Shown piece after piece: positions 7,622-12,871 of a stretch of DNA of 12,871 bases. Source of the DNA: Chloroflexota bacterium (GTDB lineage Bacteria; Chloroflexota; Anaerolineae; UBA1429); the NCBI GenBank assembly GCA_012513725.1, contig JAAZBQ010000097.1, positions 1 through 12,871 of the forward strand, given 5' to 3'. The position numbers and the translations under genes are program-made. Within the stretch, counting starts at the first letter, position 1, and every line of letters starts with the position of its first letter. The notes under the pieces were generated by a model that did no database searches, was not told the DNA's origin, and worked only from the letters and a program-made list of their open reading frames with translations.

Positions 7622-8053
7622 ATGCGATCGAAACGTCTGCAGGATGCGCCCGAGCGCACCTACGTCCTGGTCTTTGAGAAGGGGGAGGAGGTGGTTGGTG
7701 GTCTGGAGACGTTCGCCGAGGAGGAAGGCCTTACTGGCAGCGCGTTCACCGGCATCGGCGCCTTTGAGAGCGTAACCCTCGGCTATTTCGAGCAGGAACG
7801 CAAGGACTATCGGCGGATCCCGATCGATGAGCAAGTGGAGGTCGTGTCGCTGGTGGGCAACGTGGCCATCGACGACGGCAAGCCCCAGATCCACGCCCAT
7901 GTGGTGGTGGGCAAGATCGATGGTACGGCGCACGGCGGCCACATCCTCGAGGCGCGGGCCTGGCCGACCCTGGAGGTCGTGCTCCACGAGCAGCCGGGAC
8001 ACCTGCAGCGGCGCACGGATCCCGAGACGGGGCTGGCCCTCCTGACGCCCTGA
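7622..8053 (+). CDS. PPC-domain (DUF296) protein
   Basis: A 143-residue single-domain protein of the plant and prokaryote conserved (PPC, DUF296) family. Family features seen are GSAFTGIGAFES (39-50) and the block IHAHVVVGKIDGTAHGGHIL (90-109), followed by PTLEVVL. His91, His93 and His107 are the conserved residues, likely to bind a metal. Bacterial members are small, form trimers in solved structures and have no settled biochemical role; in plants the domain is fused to AT-hook DNA-binding proteins. No DNA-binding extension is present here. GGGAGGAG about six bases before the ATG is a strong ribosome site. Its position 90 bp after the transporter suggests the same transcript, which is inference. 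Identity is sure, function unknown. Confidence 0.9.
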   Translation: MRSKRLQDAPERTYVLVFEKGEEVVGGLETFAEEEGLTGSAFTGIGAFESVTLGYFEQERKDYRRIPIDEQVEVVSLVGNVAIDDGKPQIHAHVVVGKIDGTAHGGHILEARAWPTLEVVLHEQPGHLQRRTDPETGLALLTP

Positions 8054-8095
8054 ACGCCGCGATCCAGCCGGCCATCCTACCCTGGAGACCACATC

Positions 8096-8284
8096 ATGCC
8101 CGCGCACAATCGTTCCTTCCCCTATCCATGCCCACAGGCCACTGCCGTGGACGTGTTCCTTGCGTGCTGCGGTCGATTGTCCATCTCGAGCCACGCACAG
8201 AAGCGTCGCATACACGCGGGTCAGCCTCCGAGCGCGATGCCCGCCCCGACGCGGGGCGAACACGGTACAGAGGGAAGGCCATGA
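8096..8284 (+). CDS. Doubtful 62-codon ORF overlapping the acetyltransferase start
   Basis: ATG 8096 has TGGAGA seven bases upstream, and the TGA at 8282-8284 overlaps the acetyltransferase ATG (8281) in an ATGA arrangement, which is typical of coupled genes. Against it, the third codon positions are much less GC-rich than in neighbouring genes and the peptide (rich in Pro, Ser, Arg and Cys) resembles nothing known to me. It could be a short coupling peptide or chance in a 227-bp gap that otherwise shows nothing clear. Confidence 0.2.
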   Translation: MPAHNRSFPYPCPQATAVDVFLACCGRLSISSHAQKRRIHAGQPPSAMPAPTRGEHGTEGRP

Positions 8285-8856
8285 TCTCCCTCCGCGGAAC
8301 CATGGTGGCCCTCGGAACGCTGGAGCGGGAGGACTGTCGGGCGCTGTGGGAGGCCTATGAGCCCGCCGAACCCCTCCCCACCGAACCCCTGCGGCCCGGC
8401 CTCTCCCGGGAGGGGGCGGACGACTGGTTCGAGGACATCCAGCGCAAGCAGGGCCGCGAACAGGTGTACCTGGGCATCTGGGCGGCGGGAGGGCCGCTCG
8501 TAGGCGACATCCAGATCGCCCGCATCGACTGGCAAGCACGCGCCGCCGACCTCGGAGTGGGCATCGCCCGCCGGGAGCACCGCGGCCGGGGTTACGGTAG
8601 CGACGCGATCCGGGTCATGGTCCGGTACGCCTTCTGGGAACTCGGCTTGCACCGGTTGTCGGCTCACGTGATCGAGCACAACGAGGCCGCGTGCCGCTGC
8701 CTGGAGAGAGTCGGCTTTCAGGCGGAGGGGCGCCAGCGGGAGGCAATCTACGCCGGCGGGCGCCGCTGGGATCGCTTGCTGTATGGCCTGCTGGCCGCAG
8801 AGGCCGCCCTGGCGCCGACCTTCCGCCCGCCTGCATCGCTAGACCGGTCAGTATAA
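8281..8856 (+). CDS. GNAT family N-acetyltransferase (RimJ/RimL-like)
   Basis: Predicted to move an acetyl group from acetyl-CoA to an amine; the acceptor is unknown. ATG 8281 follows AGAGGGAAGG and gives 191 residues, normal for the Acetyltransf_3 group. The acetyl-CoA binding loop is RREHRGRGYG (97-106), preceded by the beta-strand DLGVGIA. The later motif HRLSAHVIEHNEAACRCLER has Asn134 and is followed by VGFQAEGRQREAIY, as in RimJ/RimL and Acetyltransf_3 enzymes. The reading frame is open further upstream (to 8128), but that part has no ribosome site and no family similarity. The C-terminal 25 residues (Ala/Pro-rich) are beyond the fold. It lies same-strand after the PPC gene and may be the last gene of the transcript. 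Confidence 0.88.
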   Translation: MISLRGTMVALGTLEREDCRALWEAYEPAEPLPTEPLRPGLSREGADDWFEDIQRKQGREQVYLGIWAAGGPLVGDIQIARIDWQARAADLGVGIARREHRGRGYGSDAIRVMVRYAFWELGLHRLSAHVIEHNEAACRCLERVGFQAEGRQREAIYAGGRRWDRLLYGLLAAEAALAPTFRPPASLDRSV

Positions 8857-8895
8857 CCGCAGGGCCTAGCAGCCAAGCAACGAGAGCGAGACGCC

Positions 8896-8928
8896 GTTCA
8901 TTGGTTCACCGGCGTTCAGGAGCGTTCG
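8896..8928. repeat. Four phased GTTC(A/G) repeats in an intergenic gap
   Basis: GTTCA occurs at 8896, 8904 and 8914, and GTTCG at 8924, with steps of 8, 10 and 10 bp; the last two sit in GCGTTC copies exactly 10 bp apart. The repeats lie in the 274-bp gap between the acetyltransferase and the anchored protein, about 70 bp upstream of the next promoter. Spacing near one helical turn would suit a regulator, but the units are short and may be chance. Confidence 0.3.
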
Positions 8929-8996
8929 ATCCCGTGCGATGCGGCAGCGGAACGCCGATTGTCGGCCCTGCCAGACAGTCAGGCGCCGAGATGCCG

Positions 8997-9024
8997 TTGC
9001 CCCGAGATCTGAACCGTGTATAAT
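8997..9024 (+). promoter_or_regulatory. Promoter for the anchored linker protein
   Basis: A perfect -10 box TATAAT (9019-9024) stands 16 bases after a weak -35 TTGCCC (8997-9002). In such GC-rich DNA an intergenic TATAAT is notable. Transcription would start near 9031, about 100 bases before ATG 9131. It suggests that the downstream gene is a separate transcription unit. Confidence 0.55.
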
Positions 9025-9130
9025 GGCAGCGGACGCGCACGCCGCGGCCCGCACCCGGCATCCTCGGGGAACCCTTGCCCACCCCATGCCGTCTACAGGC
9101 TACCATTCGCAGCCAGCCCAGGAGGTCAGG

Positions 9131-9871
9131 ATGAGCTTCAGACGACGCCAGTCGGCCGCCTTTCCGTGGCAGTCCGTCGGTCTCTTTGTGGGGGGAGCCA
9201 TCCTAGGGGCGATCGCGCTGGTCCTCGTCCTGGGAAATCCCGGCGAGGAGCCGCCCGGCGCCGAGAATCCCACGCCCTCGACCACGCAGGTGAGTGCGGC
9301 CGGCGAGGGCGCCTATCCCACCATCGCCCCCGAGGGCGAAGCCGAGCCCGAAGGGGCAGCCGACCCCGAGGGAGAAGCACAAGCGGACCCGCAGAACCCG
9401 ACGCCGGAGCCGCCGGCCGAGCAGCCGACGATGCCGGCGCTGCCCACCTCCGCGCCGCCGTCGCCGACGCCGCGGCCCTCACCCACCGTGCCGACCCGGG
9501 AACAGATCGAGGCGGCTATCGTCGACGCCGTGGAACGCTTCCAGGAGGCCAAGGAAGAGTCGCAGCGCACCGGCGAGACCAGCGGCCTCTCTGCGGTGCT
9601 GGCCAAGAGCGCCCTCCAGCGGCAGACGGCATTGGTGGACGACACCCGGGCGGCCGGTTGCTACTGGGAGATCTCGCTGGATAGCCCCATGCAGGTCGAG
9701 ATCGACGAACTCCGCGACGACAACTATGCGCGGGTCACCGTGTTCAAGACCGAGTCCCGCAAAAAGTACTGCGACGGCGCCCTGGAGAGCTCGGTCACCG
9801 GCGACGCGTACGAGACCTGGTACGTCGTCGAGCGGATCGACAGCCGCTGGTACGTGACCGAGCGCGAGTAG
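9131..9871 (+). CDS. Membrane-anchored protein with Pro/Glu-rich linker and C-terminal IMS/NTF2-like domain
   Basis: ATG 9131 follows a strong AGGAGGT site. In the 246-residue product, residues 1-13 are basic and 14-36 form one membrane helix without a lipobox, so the protein should be anchored with its C-terminus outside. Residues about 37-122 are a low-complexity linker: first Gly/Glu/Pro with degenerate PEGEA units, then Ser/Thr/Pro (SPTPRPSPTVPT). Residues 123-246 are folded: a helix (REQIEAAIVDAVERFQEAKE), then strands with GCYWEISLDS and ETWYVVERIDSRWYVTE. This layout recalls the IMS (ARC6-like) or NTF2-like fold, which is a tentative reading. Two Cys (177 and 214) might pair. I do not recognise a specific family; a surface binding or scaffold role is a guess. 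It ends just before a terminator-like hairpin. Confidence 0.8.
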   Translation: MSFRRRQSAAFPWQSVGLFVGGAILGAIALVLVLGNPGEEPPGAENPTPSTTQVSAAGEGAYPTIAPEGEAEPEGAADPEGEAQADPQNPTPEPPAEQPTMPALPTSAPPSPTPRPSPTVPTREQIEAAIVDAVERFQEAKEESQRTGETSGLSAVLAKSALQRQTALVDDTRAAGCYWEISLDSPMQVEIDELRDDNYARVTVFKTESRKKYCDGALESSVTGDAYETWYVVERIDSRWYVTERE

Positions 9872-9876
9872 ACGAA

Positions 9877-9912
9877 CGACCGGCCGAGCACCAGGGCGTG
9901 CTCGGCCGGTCG
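9877..9912. terminator. Terminator-like hairpin between converging genes
   Basis: A perfect 15-bp stem, CGACCGGCCGAGCAC (9877-9891) with its complement at 9898-9912, closes a 6-base loop. It begins 5 bases after the stop of the anchored-protein gene and ends 20 bases from the stop of the leftward dehydratase gene. It can thus serve both transcripts. Neither side has a long T-run, which is common for terminators in GC-rich genomes. Confidence 0.75.
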
Positions 9913-9932
9913 GCCTTGTGCTGGCGGCGACG

Positions 9933-11117
9933 CTACTCCCAGTGCAACTCTTCCCGCTGCGTCACGCGCGCGGGATCGATCTCCAGCCCCAGCCCCGGCC
10001 CCTCGGGCAGGCGCATCATGCCGTTCTCCGGCACGTACTTGTTCTTGTGGAACCATTGTTTCTGCGCATTGTGCAGGATGAGGTACTCCAGAAGCGGACA
10101 CACCTCTGCCGACTGGGCCGCGATGAGGTGCAGCGCCGGCAGTACCGAGTGCCCGTGGGGGATCACCTGCTTGCCATAGGCAGAGGCCAGCGCGCAGATC
10201 TTGACCATCTCGCTCAGGCCCCCGGTCCAGTCGGGATCGGCCTGCACCACGTCGATCGCCTCTGCGTCCAGGAGGGTCTTGAAGCCCCAGCGCGTGTACT
10301 CGTGCTCGCCACCGGCGATCGGAATCCCCGCTTGCCGGCGGATCTCGGCATAGGCATCGATCCGATCGGGCGGCACGGGCTCCTCGAGCCAGCGGGGGCT
10401 AAAGGGGGCCATGCGCCGGCCCATCTCGATGCTAAAGGGAACGTCCCACCCAAGCCAGGCGTCGAACATCAGGTCCACGTCGTCGCCGACCGCCTCGCGT
10501 AGCGTGCGCACCAGGGCCATGTTCTTCTCCAGCGCCGCCCGCCCGTGGCCAGGACCGTAGCGGAAGAACCACTTTTGTGCGCCATAGCCCTCCTCCTTGA
10601 ACGCCACCGCCTGCCGGCGGACGGCATCGAGATCGAGCGAGTAGCCGAGGCAAGAGGCGTAGGCCGGCACCGCATCCCGCGTGGGGCCACCCAGCAGGCG
10701 GTACACGGGCAGGCTGGCGGCCTTGCCGCGAATGTCCCATAGGGCCAGGTCCACCGCGCTGATGGCCATCATCATATAGCCCTTGCGCGCGTGCCGGTCC
10801 TGGCGCGACAGAACGTCCCAGATGCGCTCGGAGGCAATCGGGTCGCGCCCCAGGAGGTGACGCCGCAGGTGCGCACCGATCTGGAACGCCTGGTCGGCCA
10901 TCAGCGGACCCCAGGTGCCGGTGAGGCCCTCGTCGGTAGCAATCTGGACATAGATCGCCGTGATGGGGCGAGGCTCCGCGTCGCCGCGGGCGGGCGCCGC
11001 CTGCTCGCGGAACTCGGGGTAGAGATCGAGTGCTCCCACCTGGCGCTCCACGCTGCGGGGCCCTGGATCGTCGAACACGCCGTGCAGCCGGACAAGCCGA
11101 ACCTCACTGATCTTCAT
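9933..11117 (-). CDS. Enolase-superfamily sugar-acid dehydratase, L-rhamnonate dehydratase-like
   Basis: Predicted Mg2+-dependent cytoplasmic dehydratase turning an acid sugar such as L-rhamnonate into its 2-keto-3-deoxy form. The start ATG (11117-11115) has AGGAGG six bases upstream; the frame extends to 11219 but without a ribosome site. The protein has 394 residues, a capping domain (1-125) and a barrel. Metal ligands appear as Asp219 (LMFDAW), Glu245 (WLEEP) and Glu271 (GGEHE). His272, Asp294 (QADPDW) and His321 (PHGHS) match the His, Asp and His acid-base residues of rhamnonate dehydratase, and GGEHEYTRWGF is very like that subgroup. The second Lys of mandelate-racemase types is not used in this group. 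Rhamnonate as the true substrate is likely but not proven; other 6-deoxy or aldonic acids are possible. It is transcribed alone, divergent from the metallopeptidase gene. Confidence 0.9.
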   Translation of the reverse strand: MKISEVRLVRLHGVFDDPGPRSVERQVGALDLYPEFREQAAPARGDAEPRPITAIYVQIATDEGLTGTWGPLMADQAFQIGAHLRRHLLGRDPIASERIWDVLSRQDRHARKGYMMMAISAVDLALWDIRGKAASLPVYRLLGGPTRDAVPAYASCLGYSLDLDAVRRQAVAFKEEGYGAQKWFFRYGPGHGRAALEKNMALVRTLREAVGDDVDLMFDAWLGWDVPFSIEMGRRMAPFSPRWLEEPVPPDRIDAYAEIRRQAGIPIAGGEHEYTRWGFKTLLDAEAIDVVQADPDWTGGLSEMVKICALASAYGKQVIPHGHSVLPALHLIAAQSAEVCPLLEYLILHNAQKQWFHKNKYVPENGMMRLPEGPGLGLEIDPARVTQREELHWE

Positions 11118-11151
11118 GGGTTTCCTCCTGTGGGGGTTGGCCGCTGGCGCG

Positions 11152-11180
11152 ATTGTACGGCCCCCGCCGGGCCCGCGCAA
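11152..11180 (-). promoter_or_regulatory. Promoter for the dehydratase gene
   Basis: On the minus strand TACAAT (11157-11152, five of six) follows TTGCGC (11180-11175) after 17 bases. The start site would be near 11145, giving a leader of about 28 bases that contains the AGGAGG site. The -35 box is weak (first three bases only), so activation by a regulator is possible. Confidence 0.5.
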
Positions 11181-11195
11181 CGTCGGCAGCCTCCG

Positions 11196-11230
11196 ACCGG
11201 CCCCCGTAGTTATCGTCAAAGCGGGCCGGT
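11196..11230. repeat. Inverted repeat ACCGGCCC / GGGCCGGT between divergent genes
   Basis: Perfect 8-bp arms at 11196-11203 and 11223-11230 flank a 19-bp relatively AT-rich centre. They lie just upstream of the -35 box of the leftward promoter and next to a weak rightward promoter candidate. This could be a shared regulator site; a role is inferred only from position. Confidence 0.35.
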
Positions 11231-11259
11231 TTGCGGGTCCGTTCCTTTCGGGCTACCAT
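11231..11259 (+). promoter_or_regulatory. Weak promoter candidate for the metallopeptidase gene
   Basis: TTGCGG (11231-11236) and TACCAT (11254-11259) have 17-bp spacing but match consensus at only three and four of six positions. The leader would be about 107 bases. It is listed because no better rightward candidate is seen in this gap. Confidence 0.25.
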
Positions 11260-11372
11260 GCCGGGCGCAGTTGATCGGGTCAGGAGGTGCATCCGCCTAG
11301 GACTGTCGTTCGACGGCTACGTGCCCGAACCCACTCACCCTCACCATCTACTCACCCTCAAGGAGCCGCCGC

Positions 11373-12626
11373 ATGACGCCCAAGGCGCGCGCCATCCGTA
11401 TGCTCGCGGTCGTGGCATGCCTGACCTGCCTCGTCGCCGCCGGCCTCGTCATCCATCCGCCCGTCGCCGAAGGGCGGCCCCCCGGCATCGAGCCCGGGTG
11501 GAGCGCCGGCCTGCGCGGCCGCGCTTTCTTTTCCGCCCTGCTGGACCTCGGCAATCGCTCCGCCGGAGAGAACAGCGCGTCCTGGATCTCTGGACTGATC
11601 GGCCACGCGTCGGTGGCCCGGATCGCCGACGGCCTCCGTGCGCTCTCCCCCGCGCGGCCGGCGCCCCCCGACGTCGAGTTCCTCGGCGAATCCGCCGTGG
11701 TGCTGAGCTACGACTCGGTGTATGACGTTCACGACGCGCCGGATCCCGCCATCAGCGACGCCCGCAGCCAGGCCGCCGGATTTGACACCACGCGCATCCT
11801 GAACGACCTGGCCGCCCACGTCGACGCGTCGCAGTACGACTTTTGCCTGCTGTACACCGTCGACGAAGTGCCTGGCTGGGTGCACGCGGGCCCCCGGTAC
11901 TCCACGCCCGCCGCCAACATCGGCCTGAGCAACTCCGGGCGCGGGCGCCCGCACACGCCGCTCGGCTGGCCCCGCCTGCGAAGCGCGCCGCACATGAACT
12001 CGCTGGATCTCCTCACCATGCGCCTGCCGGGCGTGCAGGGGCTCACCGGCACGGTGATCGCCTTTCACGAGATCGGGCACTATTGGGGGGTGCGGATGGC
12101 CCGAGGGGTCGACGTGGACGCCGCCTGGACGCCCGAGAAGCCCATCGCGTGGCTGGGCGCAGCCACCAGCCACTGGACGCGCACGTGGATCGATGAGGGC
12201 CTGCCGGGCATCATGTCGGGCACTCCTACCGGCCGGCTCTACAACGCCTTTGACCTGTACGCCATGGGGCTGATGGGCTATGAGGAGGCGTCGACGTACG
12301 CCTATGCCGTGGAGCGGCCCGACGGGCCGAACGAGGCGGGCGCCGACGAGCGCCTGACGCTCGACGACCTTATCTACGGCCTATCGCTGGCTGGCGGCCG
12401 CTACTATAGCGGTGACGGGCGCCGGGATCCCGACACCGACGAGAGCGCCCGCGACCTCCGCGCCCTCCTGGTAGTGGTCAAGGGGAGAGATGAGCAGATC
12501 AGGCCCAAGCAGGAGCAGAACCTGCTCCGCATGGCCGAGGAGATGCCCGCCGCCTGGTCCGAGGCGACGTGGGGCCGCTCTACGCTGCAGGTCCAGGTGA
12601 TCCCTGCCCGAGGGCTCAAGGACTAG
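11373..12626 (+). CDS. Secreted HEXXH-motif putative zinc metallopeptidase
   Basis: ATG 11373 has AAGGAG eight bases upstream. The 417-residue product starts with a Sec signal peptide: basic 4-9, hydrophobic 10-27, probable cleavage near 30-36; no lipobox. The key motif is FHEIGHYWG (231-239): His232 and His236 as zinc ligands and Glu233 as the catalytic base. A metzincin would have His or Asp three residues after the Gly, but Met242 stands there, so it is not a standard metzincin. A possible third ligand is His267 (TSHWTR) or an acid nearby such as Glu275. GIMSG (279-283) resembles a Met-turn, and FDLYAMGLMGYEE (293-305) recalls an FSPLDLYLMGL stretch that I know from other uncharacterised HEXXH proteins. 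No known family is named with confidence; the substrate is unknown. A large hairpin repeat lies 22 bases beyond the stop. Confidence 0.82.
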   Translation: MTPKARAIRMLAVVACLTCLVAAGLVIHPPVAEGRPPGIEPGWSAGLRGRAFFSALLDLGNRSAGENSASWISGLIGHASVARIADGLRALSPARPAPPDVEFLGESAVVLSYDSVYDVHDAPDPAISDARSQAAGFDTTRILNDLAAHVDASQYDFCLLYTVDEVPGWVHAGPRYSTPAANIGLSNSGRGRPHTPLGWPRLRSAPHMNSLDLLTMRLPGVQGLTGTVIAFHEIGHYWGVRMARGVDVDAAWTPEKPIAWLGAATSHWTRTWIDEGLPGIMSGTPTGRLYNAFDLYAMGLMGYEEASTYAYAVERPDGPNEAGADERLTLDDLIYGLSLAGGRYYSGDGRRDPDTDESARDLRALLVVVKGRDEQIRPKQEQNLLRMAEEMPAAWSEATWGRSTLQVQVIPARGLKD

Positions 12627-12647
12627 GGGCAACCTGGGTATCGGATA

Positions 12648-12767
12648 GTGTCATGAGTATCATGAAGGTCATGAACGCGGGCTGACGCCGGCGCGTGAAT
12701 GTCATCATCATCATCAAGTAGGCGCCGGTCTCCGCCCAGTTCATGACGTTCATGATACTCATGATAC
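12648..12767. repeat. 120-bp hairpin element built from 9-bp TCATGA repeats
   Basis: The left arm has three tandem 9-bp units, TCATGAGTA, TCATGAAGG and TCATGAACG (12651-12677). The right arm (12739-12764) is the inverted copy, pairing at 25 of 26 positions, with one G-G mismatch at 12667/12748. The stem extends outward by three pairs and, after a small bulge, inward through GGGC/GCCC and CCGGCGC/GCGCCGG. It closes a 27-base loop (12695-12721) that holds a run of ATC triplets. It contains six copies of the palindrome TCATGA and is AT-richer than its surroundings. It may end or stabilise the metallopeptidase message, or be a REP or MITE-like dispersed element. No target duplication or transposase was recognised. 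Confidence 0.8.
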
Positions 12768-12871
12768 GAGACCCACGTGGCACGGGTGAGCCTGCAGCCA
12801 TTGTGGATGCCCGTGACGTACATGAGGCGCGCGTGCTCGGATGGGGGACTTGGGGTGCCGTGCGGTAGCGG

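Noticed and set aside
6530..8539. 669-codon reverse open frame across the second ATPase, PPC and acetyltransferase genes
   Set aside because: It is antisense to three recognised genes and their gaps and shows no family motif.
8891..8915. Small hairpin ACGCCG/CGGCGT after the acetyltransferase gene
   Set aside because: Only 6 bp of stem with a 13-base loop and no T-tract; too weak to call a terminator.
12616..12801. Met-rich reverse ORF over the 9-bp repeats
   Set aside because: Its MSIMNVMN and MMMM strings are only the translation of TCATGA units and ATC triplets; no ribosome site was found.

Overview
This is a GC-rich bacterial window that most resembles Chloroflexota (Anaerolineae, Caldilineae or Thermomicrobia-like). 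The reasons are a Tat-exported lipoprotein binding protein with an Ala/Pro-rich linker after the lipid-anchored Cys, Thr/Pro/Ser-rich extracytoplasmic linkers, and GC-rich third codon positions. The phylum call is inference. No rRNA, tRNA, CRISPR, insertion sequence or phage gene was seen.

Left end (1-1261): a right-handed beta-helix (pectate-lyase-like) gene runs leftward off the window edge. It is divergent from a rightward transporter operon. The roughly 300-bp gap carries two well-formed, oppositely directed sigma70-type promoters, a 16-bp GC palindrome, and an inverted repeat lying over the -10/start-site region of the transporter promoter.

Centre (1262-7531): a complete five-gene Opp/Dpp-type ABC importer with a family 5 substrate-binding lipoprotein, a DppB-type permease, a DppC-type permease with an enlarged loop, and two ATPases with C-terminal Cys clusters. 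A 15-bp-stem hairpin separates the binding-protein gene from the membrane genes. Immediately downstream are a PPC/DUF296 protein (7622-8053) and a GNAT acetyltransferase (8281-8856). The 8054-8280 gap holds only a doubtful 62-codon ORF.

Right part (8857-12871): a membrane-anchored protein with a Pro/Glu-rich linker and a C-terminal alpha+beta domain (9131-9871) has its own TATAAT promoter. It converges, across a terminator-like hairpin, on a leftward enolase-superfamily gene that looks like a rhamnonate dehydratase (9933-11117). Divergent from that is a secreted HEXXH putative metallopeptidase (11373-12626). The window ends in a 120-bp hairpin element built from 9-bp TCATGA repeats; I see no gene in the last 104 bases.

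How the genes may work together (inference): family 5 binding proteins import peptides but in several bacteria import oligosaccharides. A beta-helix carbohydrate-active-type protein on one side and an acid-sugar dehydratase on the other suggest uptake and breakdown of a plant-type oligosaccharide, possibly containing rhamnose or uronic acid, rather than peptide feeding. The sequence does not prove the substrate.
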